Below are positions 1-8,976 of a DNA stretch of 64,000 bases, piece by piece. The DNA is taken from contig NZ_CP048810.1 of the NCBI RefSeq assembly GCF_013347965.1, forward strand, positions 4,277,501 to 4,341,500, in the 5' to 3' direction. The notes below the pieces were generated by a model. That model ran no database searches and was not told where the DNA came from. It worked only from the letters and a program-made list of their open reading frames with translations. The stretch comes from Pseudomonas bijieensis (GTDB taxonomy: Bacteria; Pseudomonadota; Gammaproteobacteria; Pseudomonadales; Pseudomonadaceae). The translations under genes and the position numbers were made by a program. Each line of letters opens with the position of its first letter. The first letter of the stretch is position 1.

Positions 1-1
1 C

Positions 2-721
2 ACATCCAGTGGCCTGCAGGATGTCGGTACCCGTGATGGGCTGCGGATCATCGTCCAGGCGTACGTGGCTTGGCAGGTGCAGGGCGACCCCGACAATGTG
101 CAGCGTTTCATGCGCGCGGTGCAGAACCAACCGGACGAGGCTGCACGACAGATCCGTACGTTCGTCGGCTCGGCGTTGGAAACCACGGCTGCCAGTTTTG
201 ACCTGGCGAACCTGGTCAACACCGATGCCAGTCAGGTGCGTATCGCCGATTTCGAAGCACAGTTGCGTCAACAGATCGATCAACAGTTGCTCACCACTTA
301 CGGCGTACGGGTGCTGCAAGTGGGCATCGAGCGCCTGACCTTGCCCTCGGTAACGCTGACGGCGACGGTAGATCGCATGCGGGCCGAGCGCGAGACCATC
401 GCCACCGAACGCACTGCCATCGGCAAGCGCGAAGCGGCGCAGATTCGCTCCGCCGCAGAACGTGATGCGCGAGTCGTGCAGGCTGACGCTACCGTGAAGG
501 CTGCCGATATCGAAGCGCAGTCGCGGGTAGAAGCGGCCGAAATTTATGGCCGGGCCTACGCTGGCTCTCCACAGCTCTACAACCTGCTACGTTCGCTGGA
601 CACCTTGGGCACCATTGTCAGCCCAGGCACGAAATTGATTTTGCGCACCGATGCCGCGCCATTCCGTGTCCTGGTGGATGGTCCTGTTTCCGTGGAAGGC
701 AAAGGTGGAACACAACCATGA
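2..721 (+). CDS. HflC-like SPFH/band 7 membrane protein (5' partial)
   Basis: The reading frame is already open at the window edge, so the N-terminus with its expected membrane anchor is missing; 239 residues are visible. It carries the second half of a band 7/SPFH domain followed by an Ala/Glu/Arg-rich helix (roughly visible residues 125-190, many 'AERDARVVQAD'-like heptads) and a C-terminal 'SLDTLGTI' segment typical of HflC. Known HflC pairs with HflK around the FtsH protease at the inner membrane. Its stop overlaps the start of the HflK-like gene by 4 bases (ATGA), so the two are translationally coupled. The third gene of the operon is a P-type ATPase rather than the usual hflX or purA context, so this is probably a paralogue of the housekeeping hflKC pair; that is inference. 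Confidence 0.85.
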   Translation, partial: TSSGLQDVGTRDGLRIIVQAYVAWQVQGDPDNVQRFMRAVQNQPDEAARQIRTFVGSALETTAASFDLANLVNTDASQVRIADFEAQLRQQIDQQLLTTYGVRVLQVGIERLTLPSVTLTATVDRMRAERETIATERTAIGKREAAQIRSAAERDARVVQADATVKAADIEAQSRVEAAEIYGRAYAGSPQLYNLLRSLDTLGTIVSPGTKLILRTDAAPFRVLVDGPVSVEGKGGTQP

Positions 722-1770
722 GTTTGGTTCCACGTGGAACAAACGAGTTATCCAGCCCGTGGATTCAAGCCGGGCGCCTGGCGTTTCTGGCGCTTTACGC
801 CGTCACGGTGCTGGCCGCATTGGCCTGGGTCTTTTCCAACGTGCGGCAGATCGATCCGCAGAATCGCGCGGTGGTGCTGCACTTTGGTGCCTTGGATCGC
901 ATCCAGAATGCCGGCCTCTTGGTGGCGTGGCCGCGTCCTGTGGAACAGGTGATCCTGCTGCCAGCGGCGGATCGAGTGCTTGAGCGGCGAGTGGAAAATC
1001 TGCTGCGCTCGGATGCGGCCCTGCAGGCCGATCGCGTGGCCAGTTTCGCCACGCCGGTCAGCGATGCGTTGGCCGGCTCTGGTTATTTATTGACCGGCGA
1101 TGCCGGTGTGGTGCAGTTGGATGTGCGGGTGTTCTACAAGGTCACCGACCCTTACGCCTTCGTCTTGCAAGGTGAACATGTCCTGCCGGCCCTGGACCGG
1201 CTGGCGACCCGCAGTGCCGTGGCTCTGACCGCGGCCCGGGACCTGGACACCATCCTGGTGGCGCGCCCCGAACTGATGGGCAGCGACAACCAGGCTGCCG
1301 AGCGTCGCGAACGCTTGCGGGGTGATCTGGTGCAGGGTCTTAACCGACGCCTGGCTGACCTGGCGGCGACAGGGCAGGGGCTGGGCATCGAAGTGGTGCG
1401 GGTCGATGTGCAATCGAGTCTGCCCGGGCCGGCGGTGAGTGCTTTCAACGCGGTGCTGACCGCTAGCCAGCAGGCCGACAAAGCCGTGGCCAACGCCCGG
1501 ACTGAAGCGGAAAAACTCACTCAGGCCGCCCGCCAGGAAGCCGACCGTGCCGTGCAAGTCGCCCATGCCCAGGCCAGTGAACGGCTCGCCAAGGCTTCGG
1601 CCGACACGGCCACGGTGCTCGGCTTGGCGAAGACTCAAGGCAGCGATCCGCAAATGCTGCTGCGCCTGTATCGCGAACGCATACCGGCCATCCTTCGCCA
1701 GGCCGGTTCAGTGACCACGGTCGATCCGAAAGACGATTTCCGCCTGATCATCCAGGGAGCCGGCCAATGA
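718..1770 (+). CDS. HflK-like SPFH/band 7 membrane protein
   Basis: The product has 350 residues. A single membrane segment lies at about residues 22-42 (FLALYAVTVLAALAWVFS), then comes a band 7 domain beginning near 'VRQIDPQNRAVVLHFG'. A long charged, Ala-rich coiled region follows at about 240-310. HflK proteins form alternating rings with HflC and modulate FtsH. This one is shorter than E. coli HflK (about 419 residues) and lacks its Gly/Pro-rich N-terminal tail. The ATG at 718 overlaps the upstream stop, and the gene's own stop overlaps the ATPase start (ATGA). A perfect parS-like palindrome lies inside codons 3-8, so the N-terminal sequence is probably constrained by DNA function as well as by protein. 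Confidence 0.88.
   Translation: MSLVPRGTNELSSPWIQAGRLAFLALYAVTVLAALAWVFSNVRQIDPQNRAVVLHFGALDRIQNAGLLVAWPRPVEQVILLPAADRVLERRVENLLRSDAALQADRVASFATPVSDALAGSGYLLTGDAGVVQLDVRVFYKVTDPYAFVLQGEHVLPALDRLATRSAVALTAARDLDTILVARPELMGSDNQAAERRERLRGDLVQGLNRRLADLAATGQGLGIEVVRVDVQSSLPGPAVSAFNAVLTASQQADKAVANARTEAEKLTQAARQEADRAVQVAHAQASERLAKASADTATVLGLAKTQGSDPQMLLRLYRERIPAILRQAGSVTTVDPKDDFRLIIQGAGQ
726..741. promoter_or_regulatory. parS site 1 (ParB-binding palindrome)
   Basis: GGTTCCACGTGGAACA contains the perfect 14-bp palindrome GTTCCACGTGGAAC. Read on the minus strand it is TGTTCCACGTGGAACC, which matches the parS form I recall from Pseudomonas. It lies within the first codons of the HflK-like gene. Two further copies occur at 10122 and 10638. 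Confidence 0.85.
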
Positions 1771-3686
1771 CCGCTCAAACCCCTGCGGTACCGATGTTGT
1801 CCTCGACCGAGCAGCGCGTCGCCGCTCGGCAATTGACCTTGGCGATGCTCGCCCTCGGCCTGCTGGCATTGGGCCTGGTATGGCGCGCCTGGTCGCCGGA
1901 GCAGAGCGGTGTCAGCCAACTGTTGTTGGGTTTTGCCTCGCTGCTGGTGGCGGTGCCGGTGATGCGTTCGGCCTGGTACAGCTTGCGTTACCCGAGCCTG
2001 CACGGGATCACTGACCAACTCATCGCCCTGGCGATGCTCGGTGCCTGGGCCACCGGCGATCTGCTGACGGCAGCACTGTTGCCGATCATCATGATCTTCG
2101 GCCATGTGCTGGAAGAGCGCAGCGTCATCGGTTCCCAGGAGGCGATCCATGCCCTGGGTCAACTGACCCGCAGCCAAGGTCGCAAGGTGCAAGCCGACGG
2201 TTCCATCATCGATGTCGACAACGCGACGCTTCGAGCCGGCGATATTGTGGAGGTGCGTGCCGGCGACCGGGTGCCGGCCGATGGCCGGGTGTTGTCCGGC
2301 CAGGCCAGCCTCGACACTGCGCCCATCACGGGTGAGTCGGTGCCGTTGGAGGCTGTGGTCGGCACTGAAGTCTTCGGTGGCGCGATCAACCTCGATGGCC
2401 TGCTGCGCCTGGAGGTGACCCGTACCGGTGAAGAATCCACCCTGGGCAAAGTCATCGCCCTGATGCAAAACGCTGAACGCTCCAAGCCACCCATCACACG
2501 CTTGTTGGAGCGTTACGCCGGCAGTTACCTGGTATTGGTGCTGCTGCTGGCGGCGGTGACCTGGTTCGTGACCAACGATGCCCAGGCGATGCTGGCGGTA
2601 TTGGTAGCTGCCTGTCCTTGTGCGTTGGTGCTGTCGGCGCCGGCCACCGCCATTGCCGGAATCGCGGTGGCGGCGCGCCACGGGATCCTGATCCGCAGCT
2701 CGGCCTTCCTGGAAGAGCTGGCGGACCTGACCTCGTTGGTGGTCGACAAGACCGGTACCTTGACCTACGGCGTGCTGCGCCTGCAATCCATTGAACAGGC
2801 CCAGGATGCTCACGCACCGTTGCTGCTACCGTTGGCCGCCAGCCTCGGTTCGGCCAGCAGCCATCCGGTCAGTCGCGCGTTGGCAGGGTTGGTGGAACAG
2901 GAAAACTGCCTGCCGCTGACGGATATCCATGAGCGCCAAGGGCTGGGTGTGGTCGCCATGACCGCGCAGGGTGAAGCGGCGCTTGGTCGGCCAGAATTGT
3001 TTGCACAGCTGGGGATTCAAACATCAGCGGTCCCTGAACACGACGGTCCGATTGCCGGCCTGGCCCTGGACGGGCAATTTCTCGCCTGGCTGTTGTTGGC
3101 CGACAGCGTCAAGCCGGAGGCACGGGTTGCCATGGCCGAGCTGCGCGAGCTGGGTCTGGGGCGTCAGTTGCTGTTGACCGGCGACCGCCAGAGCGTGGCC
3201 ACGACCCTGGCGCGGGATGTCGGTATCGGCGATCTGCAAGCCCAGGCTTTGCCGGAAGACAAACTCAAACGGGTCATGGCCGAAATCGACCATGGTTTCC
3301 GCCCTATGGTGGTGGGCGATGGCATCAACGATTCCCTGGCGCTCAAGGCCGGGGTGGTGGGCGTCGCAATGGGCGCGGGCGGCGCGGACATCGCCCTGGC
3401 ATCGGCAGACATCGTACTGATCGGCAGCGACCTGCGGCGCCTCGGCACTTGCGTGCGATTGAGTCGCCAATGCCGGCGCACGTTGCAGGTCAACGTGATC
3501 ATCGGCCTGGGCTGGACGCTGGCAATTGTCGCCTTTGCCGCCTTCGGCTGGCTCGGCGCGGCGGGGGCGATGATCGCTGCGTTGCTGCACAATCTCAGTA
3601 CCCTGCTAGTGTTAGGTAATGCGGGGCGATTGTTGCGGTTCCAGGAGCCACTGCTGAAAATCCAGGCGAAGGGAACCGTTGGATAA
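1767..3686 (+). CDS. Heavy-metal translocating P-type ATPase (P1B)
   Basis: A 639-residue inner-membrane cation pump. Visible motifs in order are the actuator 'TGES', the intramembrane metal site CPC (C283-P-C285, in 'AACPCALVLSAPATA'), the phosphorylated aspartate D327 in DKTGT, the P1B-specific 'SSHP' motif, and the hinge 'GDGIND'. The first 40 residues are hydrophobic and contain no GMTCxxC metal-binding domain, so this is a short P1B pump without N-terminal sensor domains. The metal cannot be read from the sequence with certainty; CPC fits Cu, Zn, Cd or Pb. It is the last gene of the hflC-hflK-ATPase operon, with a 4-base overlap to hflK. Inference: the HflKC-like pair may assemble around this pump or control its quality. 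Confidence 0.93.
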   Translation: MTAQTPAVPMLSSTEQRVAARQLTLAMLALGLLALGLVWRAWSPEQSGVSQLLLGFASLLVAVPVMRSAWYSLRYPSLHGITDQLIALAMLGAWATGDLLTAALLPIIMIFGHVLEERSVIGSQEAIHALGQLTRSQGRKVQADGSIIDVDNATLRAGDIVEVRAGDRVPADGRVLSGQASLDTAPITGESVPLEAVVGTEVFGGAINLDGLLRLEVTRTGEESTLGKVIALMQNAERSKPPITRLLERYAGSYLVLVLLLAAVTWFVTNDAQAMLAVLVAACPCALVLSAPATAIAGIAVAARHGILIRSSAFLEELADLTSLVVDKTGTLTYGVLRLQSIEQAQDAHAPLLLPLAASLGSASSHPVSRALAGLVEQENCLPLTDIHERQGLGVVAMTAQGEAALGRPELFAQLGIQTSAVPEHDGPIAGLALDGQFLAWLLLADSVKPEARVAMAELRELGLGRQLLLTGDRQSVATTLARDVGIGDLQAQALPEDKLKRVMAEIDHGFRPMVVGDGINDSLALKAGVVGVAMGAGGADIALASADIVLIGSDLRRLGTCVRLSRQCRRTLQVNVIIGLGWTLAIVAFAAFGWLGAAGAMIAALLHNLSTLLVLGNAGRLLRFQEPLLKIQAKGTVG

Positions 3687-3838
3687 CGCTCGGCGAACTG
3701 TGCATCACCCTTGCAGTCTCTGTTGGAGAGGGCGTACCCATACTGGCCGTACCCGGCACAAGGAGTGAATTTGGGACAGTGATAGAGAAAGGCTATAAAT
3801 TCGATAGCCTGCTATTTTTCTATGATGGTCTACCCTCA

Positions 3839-3854
3839 TTTCAGACGTCTGAAA
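3839..3854. promoter_or_regulatory. 16-bp perfect palindrome before cfa start
   Basis: TTTCAGACGTCTGAAA is a perfect inverted repeat ending 16 bases before the cfa start codon and directly abutting its purine-rich ribosome binding site. It could be an operator for a dimeric regulator. As RNA it would fold beside the Shine-Dalgarno sequence. No regulator family can be assigned from the sequence alone. Confidence 0.5.
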
Positions 3855-3870
3855 AAAGGGGGGATTACTC

Positions 3871-5058
3871 ATGCTCGCGCAACTTCCACCGGCCTTACAG
3901 AATCTGCATTTGCCGCTTCGGCTGCGGCTCTGGGACGGCCATGAATTTACCCTGGGTGCCGATCCCAGTGTCACGATCGTGGTCAAGGACCCACAAATGG
4001 TCGCGCAATTTACTCATCCCAGCCTGGACGCGCTGGGAGCGGCGTTCGTTGAGGGCAAACTGGAGCTCGAAGGTCCGATCCACGAAGTCATTCGGGTCTG
4101 CGATGAGTTGAGCCAGGCATTGGTCGAGGACGATCCCGACAACCAGCCGGTGCGCTCGGTCCACGACAAGGAAGCCGACGCCAAGGCGATCTCCTACCAC
4201 TACGATCTTTCCAACGCGTTTTATCAGCTATGGCTCGACAGCGACATGGCCTATTCCTGTGCCTATTTCGAGACGGGCAGCGAAACCCTCGAACAGGCCC
4301 AGCAAGCTAAGTTCCGCCACCTGTGTCGCAAGCTGCGACTGCAACCGGGTGACTACCTGCTGGATGTCGGTTGCGGATGGGGCGGCCTGGCGCGTTATGC
4401 CGCGCGGGAGTTCGGTGCCAAGGTCTTCGGCATTACCCTGAGCAAGGCGCAGCTGACGCTGGCCCGGGAACGGGTCAAGGCCGAAGGCCTGGAGGACCAG
4501 GTCGAGTTGCAACTGCTGGATTACCGCGATCTGCCCCAGGACGGCCGCTTCGACAAAGTGGTCAGCGTGGGTATGTTCGAACATGTCGGCCACGCCAACC
4601 TCGAGCAGTACTGCAAGACGCTGTTCGGCGCCGTGCGCGAGGGGGGACTGGTGATGAACCATGGCATCACCGCCAAGCACACCGACGGGCGTCCGGTCGG
4701 GCGCGGCGCGGGCGAGTTCATTGAGAAGTACGTATTCCCCAACGGCGAGCTGCCGCACCTGTCGATGATTTCCGCCCACATCAGCGAAGCGGGACTGGAG
4801 ATCGTCGACGTGGAAAGCCTGCGCCTGCACTACGCGCGTACCCTCGATCACTGGAGTGAGCGCCTGGAAGACAACCTCGAAGCCGCGTCGAAGGAAGTAC
4901 CGGAACAGGCACTGCGGATCTGGCGCTTGTACCTGGCCGGCTGTGCCTACGCGTTCGCCAAGGGCTGGATCAATCTGCACCAGATCCTGGCGGTGAAGGC
5001 CCACGCTGACGGTAGCCACGAATTACCCTGGACCCGCGACGACATCTACGCGCCTTAA
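3871..5058 (+). CDS. cfaB: Cyclopropane-fatty-acid-phospholipid synthase
   Basis: A 395-residue SAM-dependent enzyme that adds a methylene bridge to unsaturated acyl chains of membrane phospholipids. The SAM-binding motif is clear (DVGCGWGG at residues 165-172). Family signatures include '[15 protein letters not shown]', 'YSCAYFE', 'VGMFEHVGH' and the cysteine of '[12 protein letters not shown]' corresponding to the catalytic-site region of E. coli Cfa. Length fits P. putida CfaB. The start at 3871 is supported by a run of six G behind A-rich sequence. In pseudomonads this enzyme is typically induced in stationary phase; here a 16-bp palindrome adjoins the ribosome binding site. The stop codon overlaps the stop of the convergent cardiolipin synthase gene. 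Confidence 0.93.
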   Translation: MLAQLPPALQNLHLPLRLRLWDGHEFTLGADPSVTIVVKDPQMVAQFTHPSLDALGAAFVEGKLELEGPIHEVIRVCDELSQALVEDDPDNQPVRSVHDKEADAKAISYHYDLSNAFYQLWLDSDMAYSCAYFETGSETLEQAQQAKFRHLCRKLRLQPGDYLLDVGCGWGGLARYAAREFGAKVFGITLSKAQLTLARERVKAEGLEDQVELQLLDYRDLPQDGRFDKVVSVGMFEHVGHANLEQYCKTLFGAVREGGLVMNHGITAKHTDGRPVGRGAGEFIEKYVFPNGELPHLSMISAHISEAGLEIVDVESLRLHYARTLDHWSERLEDNLEAASKEVPEQALRIWRLYLAGCAYAFAKGWINLHQILAVKAHADGSHELPWTRDDIYAP

Positions 5059-6494
5059 AGTATCGGGGAAATAAGCCGGGCGACCCGCATGCCGACTTTC
5101 TGAAGGCGATGGGTTTCCCGGCTTTCCTGTATGTCGATTTCCTGGGCCTGGGCGAAGTCCTGCTCAAGCATTTGCTCGACCTCGGTGGCGAACGGAATGT
5201 CCACGGTGAGCAGCATGACTTCGAAGTTCAAGCGGAACGAACGGTTGTCCAGGTTCGCGCTGCCGATGGCGCTGATTTCCCGGTCGATCAGCACAACTTT
5301 CTGATGCAGGAAGCCCGGCGCATAACGGAACATCCGCACCCCGGCCCGCACCGCTTCAAACGCATACAGGCTGGACGCGGCGTAGACGACTTTGTGGTCG
5401 GGTCGCGAGGGCAGCAGGATGCGCACGTCGACCCCGCGCAGTACCGCCAGGCGTAAGGCCGCGAATACCGCCTCGTCAGGGATGAAGTAGGGCGTCGTGA
5501 TCCACACGCGTTCGCTGGCCGCGTGAATGGCCTCGACGAAAAACAGTGAGCAGGTTTCGTAGGCATCGGCCGGGCCGCTGGCCAGCAACTGGCAAAGCAC
5601 CCCGTCGTCTGGATAGCTGTCGGGCAGGATCAACGGTGGCAGCGAACGGGCCGCCCAGAACCAGTCTTCAGCGAAGGATTCTTGCATGCTGGCCACCACC
5701 GGCCCGCGCACTTGCACATGGGTGTCGCGCCACGGCGCCAGGGGCGGTTTCTGGCCCATGTATTCGTCGCCCACGTTGTGTCCGCCGACAAACCCCAGCA
5801 CACCGTCCACTACCACGATCTTGCGGTGGTTGCGAAAGTTGACCTGGAACCGGTTGAGCCAGCCGCTGCGGGTGGCGAATGCTTTTACATGGACCCCACC
5901 GTCGCGCAAGGCCTGTACATAACGGTGGGGCAGGGAGTGGCTGCCGATGCGGTCATAGAGCAAATGCACAGCCACGCCTTCGGCGGCTTTCTTCAAGAGC
6001 AGGGTTTGCAGGCGTTGGCCGAGACGGTCGTCATGGATGATGAAAAACTGAATCAGCACGGCCTGTCGAGCCTGCTCGATGGCCTGGAAAATTGCCTCGA
6101 ACGTGGCAGGGCCATTGATCAGCAAACGCACCTGGTTATTCGCCAGGCACGGTGTGCGTCCCAGTTTTGGCATGGCCCGTAACGAGGCGTAGGCCTGGGA
6201 GGCGCGGGCGGTCAGGGCTTCTTCGACCCAGGGACGCCAGTTCAGCTCGGAGATTGCCCTGCGCATCTCTTCGTTGGCTTGGCGGCGAGCCTTGATGTAA
6301 CCATCGAACGTGCTGCGGCCAAACACCAGATAAGGAATCAACGTCAGATAGGGAATGAACGTCAGCGACAGGGCCCAGGCAATCGAGCCTTGGGCCGTGC
6401 GCACCGTCAGGACGGCGTGGACGGCGGCGATGGAACCCAGGGTGTGAAGCAGCGCGATCAAGTAACCGAAAACATGCGGGCCAAAATAATCCAT
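5055..6494 (-). CDS. cls: Cardiolipin synthase (PLD family)
   Basis: A 479-residue inner-membrane enzyme that condenses two phosphatidylglycerols to cardiolipin and glycerol. Two N-terminal hydrophobic segments (about 8-55) precede two HKD catalytic motifs: 'HRKIVVVD' (in a segment that continues [10 protein letters not shown]) and 'HQKVVLID' (continuing [12 protein letters not shown]). The length is close to E. coli ClsA. I chose the ATG at 6494 because it follows a GGAGCAAGG stretch; an upstream in-frame start would add nine residues without a better ribosome binding site. Cfa and Cls both remodel membrane phospholipid. The genes are convergent and share a TTAA that gives both stop codons, so no terminator fits between them and their transcripts must run into one another. 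Confidence 0.93.
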   Translation of the reverse strand: MDYFGPHVFGYLIALLHTLGSIAAVHAVLTVRTAQGSIAWALSLTFIPYLTLIPYLVFGRSTFDGYIKARRQANEEMRRAISELNWRPWVEEALTARASQAYASLRAMPKLGRTPCLANNQVRLLINGPATFEAIFQAIEQARQAVLIQFFIIHDDRLGQRLQTLLLKKAAEGVAVHLLYDRIGSHSLPHRYVQALRDGGVHVKAFATRSGWLNRFQVNFRNHRKIVVVDGVLGFVGGHNVGDEYMGQKPPLAPWRDTHVQVRGPVVASMQESFAEDWFWAARSLPPLILPDSYPDDGVLCQLLASGPADAYETCSLFFVEAIHAASERVWITTPYFIPDEAVFAALRLAVLRGVDVRILLPSRPDHKVVYAASSLYAFEAVRAGVRMFRYAPGFLHQKVVLIDREISAIGSANLDNRSFRLNFEVMLLTVDIPFATEVEQMLEQDFAQAQEIDIQESRETHRLQKVGMRVARLISPIL

Positions 6495-6635
6495 GGGGCA
6501 GCCTTGCTCCGGAAGTTTCAATGCTTAACAGACCATGTTCCATGGCGAATGTCGCTATTTAATTCACTCGTCCCAAGCCTGAACCGAAGCCTGTGGGCGG
6601 CGTCTAACGGCCACTTGTCCTCTGGAGTTTATGCA

Positions 6636-7157
6636 ATGAATGTTCGTCTGCTGGGTGTGGCCTTGGCAATTGGTTTGTCGGTTCCGATGGCGGCTCAGGC
6701 GCAGATGCTCCAGCCGGGTTTGTGGGAACTGACCACCAGCAACATGAAGGTCGATAACCAGAACCTGCCGGATCTGCAACTGATCCTCGGCCAGCTGCAA
6801 ACCCAGATGACCCCGGAGCAACGGGCGATGCTGGAAAAACAGGGCATCACCATGGGCGGTAAAGGCATTCGTGTCTGCCTGACCCCGGCGCAGGTACAAA
6901 CCAATGACATCCCGCTGCAAGACCCGCAATCAGGTTGCAAGCAGCAGATCACCGAACGCAGCGGCAATCAGTGGAAGTTTCGTTTCAGTTGCCCGAAAGC
7001 CCAGGGTAACGGGGTAGCGACGTTCCAGAGCGATCGTGAATTCACCACCAAGGTCAACGGCACTTTCAATGCCACCGGCATCCAGCAGAACGGCAGCCTC
7101 GACACGCGCGCGGTGTGGCTGGGGCAGGATTGCGGGACGGTCAAGCCGAGGGCTTGA
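6636..7157 (+). CDS. DUF3617 domain periplasmic protein
   Basis: A 173-residue protein with a signal peptide (MNVRLLGVALAIGLSVPMAAQAQ) followed by the DUF3617 opening 'PGLWELTT'. A Gln-rich segment lies near 45-70, and paired cysteines in 'VCLTPAQ' and 'SGCKQQ' are usual in this family. The function of DUF3617 is not known. Start 6636 is preceded by GGAG at a good distance. The gene stands alone, divergent from cls, and a perfect hairpin lies between it and the convergent metal-binding-protein gene. Confidence 0.8.
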   Translation: MNVRLLGVALAIGLSVPMAAQAQMLQPGLWELTTSNMKVDNQNLPDLQLILGQLQTQMTPEQRAMLEKQGITMGGKGIRVCLTPAQVQTNDIPLQDPQSGCKQQITERSGNQWKFRFSCPKAQGNGVATFQSDREFTTKVNGTFNATGIQQNGSLDTRAVWLGQDCGTVKPRA

Positions 7158-7188
7158 ACCTCGTTTGAAGTAATCGCCTGGGGCAACC

Positions 7189-7213
7189 TGTGGGAGCAAA
7201 TCTTGCTCCCACA
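7189..7213. terminator. Bidirectional hairpin between convergent genes
   Basis: TGTGGGAGCAA and TTGCTCCCACA form a perfect 11-bp stem with a 3-base loop, 9 bases before the stop of the leftward metal-binding-protein gene and 31 bases after DUF3617. The sequence is also a REP-type half-site of this genus, so it may be a repeat that serves as a terminator. There is no clean T-tract. Confidence 0.5.
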
Positions 7214-7222
7214 AATGCCTGA

Positions 7223-8098
7223 TCAAGGCCGACTCAATGCCTCATACAACGTGTTGAGGTTGTATTCGAACAGGCCGGTGAAGGTGCTGGCCGGTCCGCT
7301 GGCTGCGAGGGCGTCGGAGTACAGCGTACCGCCGATGTGGGCGCCGCTCTCGTCGGCAATCTGCTTGAGCAGGCGCGCATCCTTGATGTTTTCCATGAAC
7401 ACCGCTTTGACCTTCGCTTGACGGATCTGGGTAATCAGCGCCGCGACTTCTGCCGCCGAAGGTTCACGTTCCGTGGACAATCCCTGGGGGGCCATGAACT
7501 CGATGCCATAGGCCTGGCCCAGGTAACCGAAGGCATCGTGGGAGGTCACGATCTTGCGATTACCGGCAGGCAATGTGCCGAGCTTGGCCTTGGCTTCGGC
7601 GAGCAGGGCGTAGATTTTCTTCAGGTACGCCTGGCTGTTGCGCTCGTAGTCAGCCTTGTTGGCCGGGTCTGCGGCTTCCAATGCCTTGGTGATGTTGCTG
7701 ACATACAGCTCGGCGTTCGCCAAGTTGTGCCACGCGTGCGGGTCGGGGATTGTCTCGCCATCCTCATCCAGTGACCGCGGGATTACGCCGCAGCTGGCGC
7801 TAATCACCGGCGCGCTGGTTTCGGTGCTGGTCACCAGGCGATCCAGCCACGGCTCGAAACCCAGTCCATTCTTGATGATCAGTTTTGCCTTGAGCAATGC
7901 CTTGGCGTCGTCTGGCGTCGGTTCGTAGGTGTGTGCATCGGCGTCCGGTCCGACCATGTTGGTGATTTGGATGTGCTCACCGCCGACCTGTCGGGTCATG
8001 TCGGCGAGGATGCTGAAGCTGGTCACCACCTGGAGCTTTTCGGCGGCGGACACGGACATGGACAGCATCAGGCTGATTAGCACGAGCAGAACGCGCAT
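7223..8098 (-). CDS. Metal ABC transporter substrate-binding protein (ZnuA/TroA-like)
   Basis: A 291-residue periplasmic cluster A-I binding protein with a signal peptide (MRVLLVLISLMLSMSVSAA). The metal-ligand motifs are visible: the His in 'DADAHTYEP', the His pair in 'DPHAWHN', the His in 'TSHDAFGYL' and the Asp in 'TLYSDAL'. It lacks the long His-rich loop of classical ZnuA. The ATG at 8098 follows GAGG with 9-base spacing; an ATG at 8113 overlaps the permease stop but is badly placed relative to any ribosome binding site. It is the last gene of the folE2-ATPase-permease-binding protein operon behind a Zur box, so zinc is the likely substrate. Manganese cannot be excluded from the sequence. 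Confidence 0.88.
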   Translation of the reverse strand: MRVLLVLISLMLSMSVSAAEKLQVVTSFSILADMTRQVGGEHIQITNMVGPDADAHTYEPTPDDAKALLKAKLIIKNGLGFEPWLDRLVTSTETSAPVISASCGVIPRSLDEDGETIPDPHAWHNLANAELYVSNITKALEAADPANKADYERNSQAYLKKIYALLAEAKAKLGTLPAGNRKIVTSHDAFGYLGQAYGIEFMAPQGLSTEREPSAAEVAALITQIRQAKVKAVFMENIKDARLLKQIADESGAHIGGTLYSDALAASGPASTFTGLFEYNLNTLYEALSRP

Positions 8099-8109
8099 CG
8101 GGAAATACC

Positions 8110-8976
8110 TCATTGGGATGTGAGCAAAGGCGGGCGGCGCAGCAAGCCGTGCACCGGACCAAATACCACCGACAGCAGGTACAACGCACCCGCCACCAGT
8201 ACGATGGACGGTCCGCTGGGCAGTGAGTAATAGAAGGACAACAACAGGCCAAGCCACACGGAGAGGCAGCCAGACAGCGCCGCTATCAACATCAGGAGCG
8301 GCAGGCGACGGCTCCAGAATCGCGACGCAGCAGCCGGCAGCATCATCAGGCCGACCACCATCAATGCGCCAATGGCCTGGAAGCCGATCACCAGGTTCAA
8401 CACCACCAGGGTCAGGAACACGCCATGGGCCAACGGGCCGAGACGGCTGACGGTTTGCAGGAACAGTGGGTCGAGGGTATCGAGTAGCAACGGTCGATAG
8501 ATCAACGCCATCGCCAACAGGCTGGCTCCTGAAACCCACAGCATGCCGGTGAGTGTCGGGCCGTCTACCGCCAATGCCGAGCCGAACAGCAGGTGAAGCA
8601 AGTCCAGGCGCTTGCCGGCCATGCCGAGGATCAACACGCCGGCCGCCAAGGAAATGGGATAAATCGCCGCGAGACTGGCGTCTTCCCTTAGACCGGTACG
8701 CCGGGTAATCCAGGCGGCGAGCCCGGCCATGCTCAAGCCCGCGCCCAGGCCGCCAACGGTCAAGGCGGGCAGGCTCAGCCCGGCAAACCAGAAACCGAGG
8801 GCGGCGCCAGGCAGAATGCCATGCGCCACGGCGTCGCCAATCAGGCTCATGCGCCGAAGAATAAGGAATACACCCAATGGCGCTGTGCTACACGCCAGCA
8901 CCAAGCCGCCAAGCAAGGCCCTGCGCATGAAGACAAACTCTTGAAACGGTTGCCAGAGATGAGAGGCCGCAAGCAT
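8110..8976 (-). CDS. Metal ABC transporter permease (ZnuB-like)
   Basis: A 288-residue ABC-3 family inner-membrane permease with about eight hydrophobic segments and the family signature 'RRMSLIGDAVAHGILPG' near residues 40-56. I chose the ATG at 8976, whose last base begins the TGA of the ATPase gene (ATGA overlap). A GTG at 8988 would add four residues. The stop lies 11 bases before the binding-protein start. It forms the channel of the zinc importer with the ATPase encoded upstream. Confidence 0.88.
   Translation of the reverse strand: MLAASHLWQPFQEFVFMRRALLGGLVLACSTAPLGVFLILRRMSLIGDAVAHGILPGAALGFWFAGLSLPALTVGGLGAGLSMAGLAAWITRRTGLREDASLAAIYPISLAAGVLILGMAGKRLDLLHLLFGSALAVDGPTLTGMLWVSGASLLAMALIYRPLLLDTLDPLFLQTVSRLGPLAHGVFLTLVVLNLVIGFQAIGALMVVGLMMLPAAASRFWSRRLPLLMLIAALSGCLSVWLGLLLSFYYSLPSGPSIVLVAGALYLLSVVFGPVHGLLRRPPLLTSQ

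Noticed and set aside
730..745. LVPRG near the HflK-like N-terminus read as a protease cleavage motif
   Set aside because: It matches a thrombin-type site only by chance; the residues are dictated by the parS palindrome.
1635..2813. A 392-codon minus-strand frame opposite the HflK/ATPase genes
   Set aside because: Antisense to two well-supported overlapping genes, Gln/His-rich mirror composition, no family resemblance.
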